64,000 bases of DNA from Phoebastria nigripes (Eukaryota; Chordata; Aves; Procellariiformes; Diomedeidae): positions 372,696-436,695 of the forward strand of contig JAYKAV010002386.1 of assembly GCA_035582835.1 (NCBI GenBank). Reading direction: 5' to 3'. The position numbers and the translations under genes were made by a program. The notes under the pieces were generated by a model that saw only the letters and a list, made by a program, of their open reading frames with translations, did no database searches and was not told the origin of the DNA. Shown piece after piece: positions 48,151 to 62,540 of the stretch; position 1 is the first letter of the stretch; every line of letters starts with the position of its first letter.

Positions 48151-48914
48151 CAAGGAGGGTTTTGTTATGCTTATCCACAGAGAATGTGATTGGAATAAGT
48201 GCAGTTTTACTTCGTTTAGTAGCTGTAACCACCTCCAGCGAGGACTTCCAGGCTGAACCATGGGGTTGGGTTGGTGCAGGTATAAGATGATGCTCACAGT
48301 AAAAGGACTGGGCATCTTTCTGTTGTAGCCCTGGAAAAGATGCTGAGGAATGGGTCCCAGGGACGCTGAGAGCAGGTAGCTGTCATGAGCACAGCTGGTG
48401 AAAAGTGAAGTGGTGGTCTGTATGCAAGCGAGATGATGGAACAAATGACGTCATGAACAGGCGGCTGTTCGGAGACTGTCCCTGAGTGATGAAAATGGAG
48501 TTTATCTGACTGTTGGGAAAATTGAGTACGATGACGAGTTTACTTTGTATTGGTTTATTATTTGGGGGTTCTATCTGGGGGTTTGACTTGAATCAATTTC
48601 CAAGATTTATATTCGATTTCTATGTCCTTCATAGCGTATATAGCTCCTTAGTCAGCTTATCAGTTATGTAATGCTGACCCACTGAAGCTGTGTCTGGAAG
48701 TTTCCAAATACCATTTGGTTTCTTTCAGTCTGCTTAAAAGAGAAAAGGCTAAATAAAATCAGCAGATGAGATGCAGCTGGCAAGGCAGTTAGCATGGCCT
48801 ACTGTTACGGCTACCTGCTGATGATCATTATACGTCCCTGATTTCAGTTGCTTCTGATATGTTCCAAGTGCATTTAGCTTTTTCTAGGGCAGTCACTCAC
48901 TTTCCCCAAAATAA

Positions 48915-48941
<27 letters not shown>
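48915..48941. repeat. T27 homopolymer
   Basis: Twenty-seven T precede AAATTTCAG, so the tract also serves as a strong polypyrimidine tract for the possible acceptor at 48950. Confidence 0.95.
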
Positions 48942-48947
<6 letters not shown>

Positions 48948-48950
48948 CAG

Positions 48951-49131
48951 TCGCATTGGCTCAGCCATTTCCAGCACCAAGGCTGTGGGGGAAAAACTGC
49001 TCCGCGGTTTGTTCCCTGCCCTAGTTTTGGTGCTTGAGTATTGGGGAAGGGCTGGTGAAGCAGTGCCGTGGGGCGGCCGCGGCACTGCCAGGGATGCAGC
49101 TCTGTCCCTGTGAGGGCACCCGTGGGAAGAG
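48951..49131 (+). other. Exon-like segment with acceptor and donor, stop-containing
   Basis: T27AAATTTCAG precedes 48951, and GAAGAG|GTGAGCC ends it at 49131, giving 181 bp between good splice signals. Spliced from a phase-1 upstream exon, it meets a TAG within about 25 codons, so inclusion would truncate an ABTB3 reading frame. It contains a NotI word (GCGGCCGC, 49073-49080). It could be a cryptic or poison exon, or nothing. Confidence 0.2.
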
Positions 49132-52100
49132 GTGAGCCCATGGGGAACAGCATCATGCTTTACTCGAAGCAGAGGATGGATAAGATGCGGTCATGTCAAA
49201 GTCNTGCCAAAGACCACACTGAACCAGAAGGGTAAAATAGTGAGCATGTGTTTCTTCATTAAGTACTGTCTGTTCGGTGCACTGAACAAGGGTCTGCTGT
49301 AGAAATGATCATATCCCTTTACTCTAGGGTTTTTGGTGTTTGGATCTGTGTGTGAATGTCTAGGTGAAAAAGTGGAGGAGATTAATAATGCAGAGGTTCA
49401 AATCTGAAGATTATGCATAAATGAAAACTGGGTTTGACCTTTAACCACTCTGAGAATAAATGTGCAGCCTTTTCTGTTGGAGAAAGTAATAGAGGGCATC
49501 ATTTTCAAAAAATGAATGAGATATTTGAGGAAGAAAACTGTGTATCTTGATATCATAAAATTCAGAATGTACAAATGGATACTCTGCAGGAATAAAAAAA
49601 AAAAGTATTAAACCTCTGTAAAGTAATTTTTAAAAGTCTTTTTCAGTTAAACCGGTAGCCATGTAATGAGCCCATGCGCCTGAACACAGTTAGTTTGTAT
49701 TATAGCTGGGTGGGGAAGACTGTGTCCATCAGCTCTGAATTATTTGAAATGGCTTCAGCCAGCCAATCTGTAGGGCAAGCGATCATAAAAGTATGCTAGC
49801 GACATAGTCTAATGTCTCTTGTAAATTTTTTTCATTGTCTCTAATGATTTTACCATATATATATGTGTATAGGTTAACCTTTACTGGTCAGAGCTGATTT
49901 ATTGTTGTAGGTGTCTATATCAAAGGTCTGGATACATGCTATTAACAAGTTATTTCTATTTAGTAGGCCAAGTGGAATTTTTGAAGAATGTAAAGGTTAC
50001 TTTTAGAAGGGACTGTTATCTGGCTGGCATCCAGGGTTTCCAGTCAGTGAAATTTTTAGGTGAATATTTGGCTTTAAATACGTGGCAAAAACCCGTTGAA
50101 GCACATGCTGAAGGCAGAGGGTTATTCCTTTGCTGAAGGTGGGAGCCTGGGTACCTTGGTCCCACGTAGGTCACAGCTGTTGGTACCTGAACTCAGGTGT
50201 TTGCAGGTGATAGGGATACCCCAAATGATGCAGCAAACCTGGTTTGGGGGGAAGGGGGGGGGAGGGAGGCAGATGCAGGGGGCTGTAGGGCATGTCCTGC
50301 GCTGGGGTTGTCAACAGCTCAGGAGATCGCTGCAGTCTTGTACCATATGCCTTCAAGGGTAGGTGGTTTTTATCCTGCTGTGCTCAGTGCCATCCTTAGC
50401 AGGGTGGGAGGGAGCGTAGTAAATGCTTGGGGTGATGGGATACTGCCCTAAAGCGAGTAAATAAAAGCGTGTGTTTCTAAAACATCTTACTCTACTTTTA
50501 TTAAGCGTGGGCTTTCATGGTGAGGGTGGAGTGGCTAATCTGATATTCATCTGTTGAAGTAGTTGAAAGGAAATTCTAATTACTTAACCTTTACTGCGGG
50601 CTCCCCATGCTCCAGTTTACCCAAAAGTCATCGCTTGGGGGTAAAATCCCGACCCTTACAGAGTCAGTAAGAGTTCTGCCAGAGCCACCTGCATTTCCCT
50701 GCTGAAGCATGGCAGCGTGCGGCGGCAGGGCAATTTTTTTCACTTGTGTCCTACAGTCCCGGGGGCTTCATCGCAGCCCCTACATGTCCTGTGTTTTCAG
50801 CTTTATGCCGTACCAACTGCAGATTTTACTCATTTCATTTACTTATTACTTATTTTATTCAATCACATACCCTAGTGTCCTCCCAGAAACCTTTGGGGCT
50901 GATGATTAGTCGTTCAAAGTTGAAGGACAGTGATGGTTTTAGCTGCTTTTTGATACTAGGGCAGCATTCCCTGGGACCGAGCCCAAGGCTTTGGCATTTG
51001 TGGAAGGTGACTTACAGAGCAAACACAGCAAGCACCCAGCTCCGCAGGAAGGGGTGTTATTCTCCCGTCAACCGGTCACCCCACCCTTGTAAGGTGAGGT
51101 GTTTCACCAGTTTGAATTGCAAACCATCCTTATTCCTGTACNTATGGTTTGCATAAGCTTTTGCATACATAACTAGCTCCCAAGCGCAAGGCGGTGATTG
51201 CTCCATAGACCACAGATGCCTCGTCCCACTCCCCTCGATCCCGTTTCCAGCTGCTGCCACTGTGCCCGCCTGTAAAATGCAAAGGGTACAGTTGGTAACT
51301 GTGATGGGAATGCCCCGTGCTCAGTCTGAGCACCAAGTGTCTGCTCTGCTATGTATTATTCATGGGGTCTGTACAAGCTGATGATGTTCCAAAGCAGAAG
51401 GAGGAATTTTGGCAAACAATTCCTTCTCCTGTAAAAAGCATACTAATCTTTACAAATATTGAAGCAAATGGAGGAGGTGTTTTTTAAGATATTTGAAATA
51501 TTCTTGCCAAGTGTATTGTATAGTATTCAGTGCAACTGCTCAGAAATTGTAAGCACATTGGTGTTTTTGAAATGATGGATCCAGCCCTTGAAGGCATTTG
51601 ACGAATGGTGCCTATGCCAAAGGAATGGTGGCACACAGAGAAAGCAGCAGAAAAAATGCTCTTTTGGATCAAGCATTTCGTACCACTTCACTGTAACTGC
51701 GGTACCTGGTACAGGAGCCTGTTTGCATAGTAGGTCTTAAAAAATGGGGGATTATGGGCTTGCATGGGGTTATTCATTTGCAATTGAAATACTCAATCTC
51801 TCTTCTCAAGAAGTCCAAAACAGTANCATTTCAAGAAATTCACGGCTTGTGAAAAAGAGACTTGAGCATATACCTGTCTGATGATGCTTAATTACCTGCT
51901 GGTGTTTTGTTTATCAAATACTGGAGGAGACCGGACTGGGTTAGGAGAGATGCCATGTCAGTGCCATTGGGCTTTCGGGCCATGCCCACATCACGGTTGC
52001 TGAAGGGGAAGTCGTCTGTCACGGCTGGGCATTTCGGGGGGCTGACGGTAATGAATGAAGGAAATTACAGGCTCTGGGAAAGCGTATTAAGCTATAAATC

Positions 52101-54178
52101 GCCGAATCCTCTTGTTCTGCTGCTATCAGCTCACAGGCCTTTTTCCATAAAATAAAACCTGTTAACACATTCTTTGTCATTTTCAGTGACATAAAAGGTT
52201 TAGACCTTCTGCAAACTCTCGGTCTAATAGCGGNTTGTGCCTGTTTTTAGCCAAATCCATTTTTGCATGAGTTAGTACTCCTGTGCATTCCCAGAGTCCT
52301 TGTTTATACCAGTGCACATCCTTTCCCCCTTGAGTATGTGTCTGCCATCTTGAGTACTTGCCGGTAGCTGGATGAGGCATCTCGCCACTAGACTGGGTAC
52401 CATCAAATCCACATTTCTCCAAGCTTCCTCACTAGCCGGCAGTGCCGACACGTTCATCGTGCTCTTTTCTTTCTGCAAATTCCGCACAATCGATCAACTT
52501 CTTGCTTGTATCAGGATACTGATGGCTGCATGTATTATATTTATTTGCATGTAGCAGAGAAGGAGGATGATACTGGTATTTTTAAATTTTATTTTCTGTG
52601 TCTGGATGCCTCCTGTCAAAGACTGTGATNGAAAACCTTTCTTCTCTACATCACTAGTTCCACTAGCTTAGATCAGGGTAAGCTCAAGCTGATGGGTACT
52701 NGGCGTGAAATAAATGCGCTGTGTCAGCTCAAACATCTCTGCCAAAAAAATCACAACTCGCACTGAAACTTTTATGGTCACTGTGACAGTGGAATAGCGT
52801 GGCTGAGCACAGTGTGCAGTTGAGCAATTTTCCTGTTGTGAAGTCCATAAAATGCCCCTTTGTGGTCAACAGGGAGAGAGGTGGTGAAAATCACAGGGAG
52901 GTGAAGGCATGCAGTGCACATCAGCCCCCTCACTAGGGAAAGGGAGGGGGATACAGACATTGCATCAGCCGCAGCTTGCCATGCTGTCAGCACACATGTT
53001 GTCTGTCCTGCCCATGGATGCATGCTGGTAAGCAGCACTTGCTGCTTCTTGTCTGGCAGCAGTACCTCAAAGACCACTTTAGGAAACTGGGAGAGACCTT
53101 GGGATAAGCATGAGGAGATGGATCTCCATTTCTTCTCTTGCTTGTGGACCGGCTTGCTTCACGTTCACTGTTTTTGTATTTTTTCTTGGTGGTGGTTTTG
53201 AGGATTTTGAAGTTTCACAATTGATTTTGGCAGGACCAAGATTTTGTTTTNTCTATATCCTAATAAAAATAAATGTAAAGCTGTAGCTGGTAGTTTGGGA
53301 GCTTAGTTTCTATGTTTAGTGGGATCTAATCTTCTGATTCTTCTTTGTTTTGTAATATATAGCCTAAACAATCANATCCATCCTGCGTTCCACTTGGTTG
53401 TGCACCGCTTAACTGCTTGGTACTAGCAGAATATATCCTCATTTAGTTGAATTGTTGTTACTTCTATGCCACTTTAAGCAGCAGTGATTGCCACTCATTA
53501 TCATTAGGCTAAAACGATTGCCTTAGAAGGATCCTAATAAGGAGGACGTCCCAATTAAGTAGAATGTGTTGTGCTAAGAAACTCCTTACAAGAAAAGATG
53601 TCACAGTCACGTGTTGTAATAGAATTCTATTATCTCGTCTTCCTATAACATCTGCTCTAATATCTCACAGAGGTACTCTCTGCTTTGGATGATGATCATC
53701 NGTTCTGGCTTTTGATGAAATCAAATCCAACTCAGCTGGGATACTGCCCTGAAAATGATTACACGTCTTTGGAAAAAACTGCTCTGCAGGTATGCAGTTA
53801 CTAAAATTTCCAATTGCAAGGAGCCAGAGACAAAACTGCTCAGAGAAAACCTCCAAACTTGGCCAGATGAGATTAAAAAAGTTGCCCTTGCGTAGCGCAG
53901 AGGATCGTTCTTCGCAGTGGTTCTGGAAGTGAAGTTCCTGCTGGTGAGAACCCAAAATCTGCAGAGTTTGTACAACTTCTGTTTGTCGTTTACCAGTGGT
54001 TGCTGCCACTGATCATTTTTTGGCAGATTTTGTTGGGCTCTCAGTTCTTTCATTCTTAAGCATTATTCATTTGCTCTTCCACTGATTTTTCCAGGAGAGA
54101 AAGGGTGATCTCTTGTGGTTAAACTGCATAACTAGAGGCCTTATGCTCTTTTCCTGGCTTTCTCCGACATTTCTTATT
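49132..54178. other. Intronic sequence without recognised genes
   Basis: Mixed composition. A G-run cluster at 50244-50280 is annotated separately. A short TA tract lies at 49853-49870. A 136-codon frame at 50746-51156 and 110-114-codon minus frames at 53665-54053 have no domains. Isolated N calls are at 49204, 51142, 51826, 52235, 52630, 52701, 53252, 53375 and 53701. Confidence 0.5.
50244..50280 (+). repeat. G-run cluster with G-quadruplex potential
   Basis: Runs of six, nine and three G separated by one or two A, followed within 15 bases by another G5 run (50277-50281). The pattern meets the usual four-run criterion on the plus strand. Confidence 0.6.
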
Positions 54179-54350
54179 TCACCTTGAATTAGTTACTAAG
54201 CTTTCTAGTGCTTTACTTTCACTTCATCTATAAATTGGACATGAATATTACCTTACCTGCTTAACGCCAGTGTCTTGAGGCTAAGTGTAAAGCTGGTAAT
54301 GCTTATTAACGTCTTTGGGTAGTAGGTGTTAAAGACACACAAAGTACTGT
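54179..54350 (+). mobile_element. MIR-like SINE remnant
   Basis: CACCTTGAATTAGTTACTAAG, ACTTCATCTATAAATTGGAC, ATGAATATTACCTTACCTGC, TGTCTTGAGGCTAAGTGTAA and the end AAAGACACACAAAGTA follow the MIR order (ttgggcaagtcactt, catctgtaaaatgggga, aatagtacctacct, ttgtgaggattaa, aagtgc). It is diverged but extends over most of the family length. Confidence 0.6.
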
Positions 54351-55177
54351 CCCTTTAGTCTCTGCATCTGATTCTTGTGCCTGTTCCACCCTTCCTCATT
54401 TGGGCTGCTCTGCCTACTCTAAGACTCTGATTCTGGAAACTNTATCTCACCACCTAGCTTTCCCAAGCGCTTTGCATTTTCTCCATGCAAAGCCACTCCC
54501 TGTTATTTAACTGGGCTGGAATGTGTGGAAAGAAGACACTTTTGCACTCTTTGCCTTGAATGCTTTCCAGGTCTTCTGTTAACTGAAAGCACTGGCTGAT
54601 ATGATTAGCATTAAGGTTTTCCCCATAGTCTCATTTCTGTAAGGAGAAGACAAGATGTTTTCCATCTGCCTTGCTGGTCAGGTTGACAGGCTGAGATAAG
54701 GAGTCACAGTGCAGGTTGCTTCAAACAACAGAGGCCATAGGGTTTCTTCACAAGTTTGAGCTTCTATGTGGTGGCTTTTGTCACTTTGTATTCACCAGCT
54801 CCTGCGCGTTGGTGTTGGGATGCTGAGCTCATGGTGCTGGTGTTCCCACACCATGCTTCAAAATCTGGTGTGTACCTGGATGGTGCATCATCCTCACATA
54901 CTCATGGTTGCCATGATTACCAAATGTGGGGTCAGGAGAGTTGTTCTGCATGTCAGAATACCAACCATGTGGGGTTTGCACCTAGTGAAGTGTATTGCTA
55001 TTGCAAAGGCGGCTGGGAATACTTTTGCCCCTTTTATTTCTCTCCCGTAGGCCTTTGTGCTGTAGATCTCAAGAATGCTCTCTGGTGCTGGGAAATATTT
55101 TGGTACACGAGCTTGTGGAAGAAAAGGGATTTTCTTGATTGGATGTTTTGTGAGCTCTTGAACTTCACATGATTCTT
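54351..55177. other. Intronic sequence; chance 138-codon frame
   Basis: A plus frame spans 54756-55172 and a minus frame covers 54894-55202. The plus frame is rich in Trp, Cys and Tyr, with no domain recognised, no acceptor upstream fitting it and no coding signature. It is not annotated as a gene. Confidence 0.45.
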
Positions 55178-55228
55178 TATNAGAGCAGGAGATTGGACTC
55201 AAAGACCTTCTAGTCCCATGTTCCTGTG
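55178..55228 (+). mobile_element. CR1-like LINE tail, plus orientation
   Basis: GAGCAGGAGATTGGACTCAA then AGACCTTCTAGTCCCATGTTCC closely resembles the terminal CR1 word ('...gggattggactagatgaccttctgaggtccc...'). The copy is short. An A12 tract follows at 55230-55241. Confidence 0.55.
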
Positions 55229-55241
55229 TAAAAAAAAAAAA

Positions 55242-55974
55242 TCAAAAAGTTATGATGATTGAGTGCATTTCCTATTCCTAAACGTAGTCCTCCTATGTAA
55301 GGTCGGCATTTACTTGAGCAACGTGCAGCACCACGTTTTGGAGACTGTTCAGGATTAACTACCATTTTCAAGCTCATTTTGTAGAGCGGTTTGCTTGATA
55401 CCTATCCTGCACACTTAATTTCTATAAACTCTTAGTAGGATCCAGCTATTCCTTGCAGTGGGAGTATAAGCCGTTTTCCAGATATGTATGTTTGCTTAAG
55501 ATGTAATAGATAGATAAAGAGGGAGGTCAAAGATACTTTGAATTGTTTTCTCTTGAAAGTAGGAGCCGTTAATTAAAGAAAAACAACAAGAGCAGCAAAA
55601 TCTTCATGCTTCTTTCCAGACTCTAAATTAACATGTAGAGAGAAATCTGGCACTCTTTCCAAAGGAACGAATGGTAATACTGAAATGTGCAAAAAATGTT
55701 TTATAGTATTTACAGCGCTTATATTTTTAGTCAAAACAAACACATTTGTGTTGGGTTTCTGCTAGATGGCTCAGCNCAGGTCATTGACCAGTGGCGTTTT
55801 TGTTAATTTAGTGCCATTGGAAATTTGTTTTGGTTTAGACCATGGGATTTGAATACTAAAGGAGAGGGAGGAGGCAAACAATTCAAAAAGTGAGTGACGT
55901 TAGGTATTGCAGACCCATGAACGTAGGCAGTGCAGACTTTTCCTTGCTTGCTTTGGTCTGTCACTTTGTGTGTC

Positions 55975-56008
<34 letters not shown>

Positions 56009-57415
56009 AAAAAACTGAATTCAGTGATACTTGAGATACCATTTGGTCTTGGTGAATTTGCTGTATGCTTAAGCAATAGCTTGATTAAATGTCTTCAGAT
56101 TCCTTGAAATACAAATAAAAGCTTCAAATATAGGAGGTGTATGGTACTAAAGTATGTTTACATAGGTGAGAAGAGGAAGGTTGGAGCAGTAACTGGAACT
56201 GCAAGTTTAAGTTCTGTATCTCTCTCATTCTCTTTTTTTCTGAGATGGACTCGCTGTTGAAAATGCTGCTTTAGGTGGCAAAGCTGGTTTGGGACCAAAC
56301 TGGGGGGTGTTTGAGGATGCAACACAGCCTTGCCCAGAACTTTGCTGCCCATTCCAATATGAAGACTTGCTGTTTTATTGCTTTCCACATTGTGTAGTCA
56401 TTCATGGTGGTATACAAAAGATTGCTTGTCTTATTTTTTGCTGTTTTGCCCTTTGATCTGCCTTTGCACAGTGCAAATAGCTGTGCAGTGCCAATAGCAA
56501 TACATGGTCCATGGAAAGCCAGCAGCCTCCTATGCCTGAGAGAAAGTGAAGTTCGACTGCTGGTCCTGGAATATGGACACCGTAGGTGCCAGTACTTCAG
56601 CAATCAAGTGTTTTGCAACAGCTGGTATATAAATAAGTGCAGATATCTGTCTAAATAGAGGAACAGTGGAGGGGGCTTAGATTTTTTTAATGATTCCTCT
56701 GTATTTAGGTGAGATTTGGGCTACAACCCCCATATTTCTCCTGCCCTGAAGGCCGAAGAGGTCACACAACCGCTGCTGCGTCTGGTGTTGGAGTTGCTCT
56801 TGGCCATCAGGTCCTTTAGGCTGTTTTGCTGGGGAGGCACTGAGTAGCAGGGACAAGCTCTGCCGGGGCTGCTGCCAGGCACCGGGTTTGGGATGTTTGT
56901 GTGATGCATGCACACTTCTTCTATCATGCTAAAAGGGCAGCATGGGCAGCTCCATGGCAAGCTCTGAAATGAGTATGCAGGAATGTATGTATATTTGTGC
57001 CAAAATCTGCCTTGCAATGGAGGGTTGTGCATCAACCAAGCCCAAGCGGTGGGAATGTGTGTGGGGAAACTGGTACAGAGTTACCAGGTACCCCTGGCTT
57101 CACATGAGTTTGCATGAAGGTTTAAAATAGCTGCTCCTTTTATAAGTTTGGGCATCTTCAGTCTTCACTTTGTCATTTTGTGCAGTACTTCTTTGGTTTG
57201 GGATTTTTAAGTCCTTGGGGATTGAGCTCTGGCTTGTGTTTAAGCTGAGCCCAGAGGGCAGGAAGAATGTGGAGTGTGTTAATTGTACATTGGATTTTCC
57301 CCATGATGTAGTTTTTTCTCTAGAGATTTGGGAGGGGGAGCATTAGGAGCTTGTCACCGTGATTTTTTTTGGCACCCTGCTGATTTTAAAATGTATTCTC
57401 TGTGTTTCTTTTCAG
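55242..57415. other. Intronic sequence without recognised genes
   Basis: Mixed to AT-rich. A TG/TA microsatellite at 55967-56014 is annotated separately. Frames up to 110 codons on both strands overlap. An isolated N is at 55777. Confidence 0.5.
55967..56014 (+). repeat. (TG)n(TA)n microsatellite
   Basis: TGTGTGTCTGTGTGTGTGTG passes into about ten TA units and then an A run. It shares its architecture with the tract at 47705-47735. Confidence 0.93.
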
Positions 57416-57571
57416 TCTTTCACCTACAGACTGCAGGGTACTCTGAGGCCAAGGGCAAAGTGAATAAAGCAGTTTTGGGTATGGCCCATTCTGGATATGT
57501 CTCCTTGCAGGCAAGTCCTGGACAGATCCCTGCCCCAAGGAGGGTACAGACAAGGGGAAGCTCTGAAAGAG
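57416..57571 (+). other. Candidate cassette exon, 156 bp, open and phase 1-1
   Basis: TCTCTGTGTTTCTTTTCAG is a strong acceptor ending at 57415. The following 156 bases stay open in the frame set by a phase-1 upstream exon. They reach GAAAGAG|GTGACA at 57571, again in phase 1, so inclusion would add 52 residues without breaking the ABTB3 frame. The donor is weak beyond GTGA. The product (for example FHLQTAGYSEAKGKV) matches nothing I recognise, so chance is the default explanation. Confidence 0.2.
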
Positions 57572-60287
<2,716 letters not shown>

Positions 60288-62199
60288 ATNTTGAAGGAGA
60301 CATTGGGGCAGATCTAGCCATGTTTATGCTCTATGGCCAGTTTGGAAGCTGAAGCCACAGGAGGAGAAGAGTCTTGTGCAGTCTCATAGCAATGCCTATG
60401 ACTTGTTTGCATACACTGCTCTCATTTTTAAAAGTGAAACATGCTTTATTTCATCTTCCCTATGTTGTGTTTGAGAGCACCTCACAGCGTGGCCAAACTT
60501 GCAAATGTCTGTCATATTGGTGTCCTGTCTCATTTCACTGAGGTGTCTGTTTTGAGGTGGGCAAGCAAAAAGCTGAAGGCTTCAATAAGTGAAGGAATAT
60601 TGTCACAAATTTAAAGCAGAGCTAGTTCCACCTGTGTTAGAGAGGGTCCTTCACTCTGCCTTTCCTTCTCCAGTTCCAGCAGAGGAAAGAACTGCAACTC
60701 AAACCTGCACCAGAGGAATTTGCGCCTGGAAGATAAATTATTTGCTATTAATCAAAACACTTTTTGGGAAATGTGAGAATCAATGATATCTGTCAAAATC
60801 TGAAAGCTTTGGTTTCAGCACAAATAAATTGTAGGAGGCAAATGCCACGTGAATCCTCATGTGACATGGAGGTAAAGTTACCAGAAGTGCCTTTTTAAAA
60901 ATTTTTTTTATTGAGAGAGAAGCCTTCCAATCACGTTTATGGTATAGTTAGAGATACGAAGCTATGGGTGGGAAAACAGAAATGTTTAGACAAAAAAAGG
61001 GGTTTTTTTTCTGAGGTCTGTCAGAAATACTGTCAAGTATTTTATTTCCTGGGGTCTGTTATGAAATTTTGGGGAGAAATTGAAAANTCTCAAATTTATG
61101 AAAATACACGCAGCCCAGCTTACTGTTGTTCTTATTACTGAGTTCTGGGTTGTAAAGAACATGCAGCGGGATCTCATGCTCGTTTTCCTGGCTTTCTCTG
61201 TAGCAATGGGAGTCTCCTCTGTAGCTCCATCATATCATCAGGGCTTAGTTTACGTGCTGTTCATGAGCCGTGTGGATGCACCATGGATGTTTGTCTGCAA
61301 GCCACAAAATGAATTTCTGTTTTCAGCTTGCTAATTTTTCTCTGCTCTGGTGAAACGTCAACAAGCCAAGAGCACTTACATGCCTTAGCGTGAAGAGTTG
61401 CTCCCTCTCTGGAATCAGGTGTTTGGTGTTATTCAAATTAAGTAATTTATGCTTATTTATTTCACGTGCATGAAACACACAACAGTACTGTCTGTGTGCC
61501 AACTAAATTATGCATGATACAGCTCTCTTTCTTAAAGTACATATGGTTGTGTTTTAATAACACAAAATAAGTAATCTGTGGATATTTCAGGGNTTTTTTT
61601 TCATTCTGGATTTTTTTGAACCTCTGTACGCAACCCAAAAAGCCAGACTCCTTAATTACCCACCCCACCCCCCCTTTTTTAAATTTGATTTCCAGAAATC
61701 TATCATCTCGAAGGAGTCCTACCTCAGATTCAAATGCTTGGTTGATAGGGTTTCCTCTCTATATGTCTGTTGACTGCAAACACAGGCAAAACACTCTTCA
61801 GGGTGGCCAGCTCGAAGAAAAGAGTGCATCAGTGGGAGTTAGATGCAGCTGTCAGAGAGAGGTTGGTGCCTCCAGCATGCTGGTAGCCCTCCAGAAAGCC
61901 CTCTGGACAACCGTCGAGGGTACCTCCCCAGCTGCTGCAAGCAGATGCATGTCGGGGAAGGAGTGGTAATTGGCAAAGCTTGCAAGGCTTGATGCTCAGT
62001 TGGGTAGAAATCTTTGCGGTGGAGAAGTGCCGGTGCAGAGTTCAAAACTGAATTGTGAAATGTGGACGGAGGTGTGGCATGTCGGTGGGCAGAACCCTGT
62101 GGATTTGGGGGAAAATCCTAAAATGGAAGGACAAGGGGGTTTGTTCTTTGTTCAGTGCTTGTATATCTGTCTCTGGCATCAGCACAGGCTGTGACCTGG

Positions 62200-62540
62200 A
62201 AGTTACAGCAAAGCTTCTGCGGCAGAGGGAGGCTGGGGAACCGCAGCGTGGGGGCAGAAACGCTGAGCAGCGGGGAGAAGCCAGGGGGGAACACCTGGAG
62301 ATCAGGGTGCGTTGGTGGGGAGGGAGTAGGCGAAGGAGGATTTATCGTTGCCCTGGTGGTGTGAGGGGGATGGAGAGCTTTAGAAGTGGCGTTGTGGAGA
62401 GGGAAAAGGATATGGAGAAAGTGGGATATGAGGAAAAGGTTAGGTACATAAAAGCCCCTGCTTTTGTGGGGATGAATAAAGGTGGTGGGGGAGACTCTCT
62501 GGATAGGAGGGAATTAAGAGGATAGCACTTGTGAAGGGAG
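62200..62540 (+). repeat. Purine/G-rich low-complexity segment
   Basis: The plus strand is strongly purine-biased (for example GGTGGGGAGGGAGTAGGCGA and GGGAGGAGGAGGAGATGG), with several GGG/GGGG runs. A 156-codon plus frame overlapping it (62055-62525) has Gly/Arg/Glu composition driven by this bias. Confidence 0.6.

Larger units (their letters stand above)
45600..48914. other. Intronic sequence; candidate element at 47.99-48.15 kb
   Basis: No gene seen. Frames up to about 100 codons overlap on both strands. The AT-rich block at 47985-48150 has dense homeodomain/POU-like words. The microsatellite at 47705-47735 is annotated separately. Confidence 0.5.

Noticed and set aside
54756..55172. 138-codon plus-strand frame before the CR1-like tail
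   Set aside because: It does not resemble CR1 reverse transcriptase and has no domain. A minus-strand frame overlaps it.
62055..62525. 156-codon frame rich in Gly, Arg and Glu
   Set aside because: Explained by purine- and G-rich low-complexity DNA.
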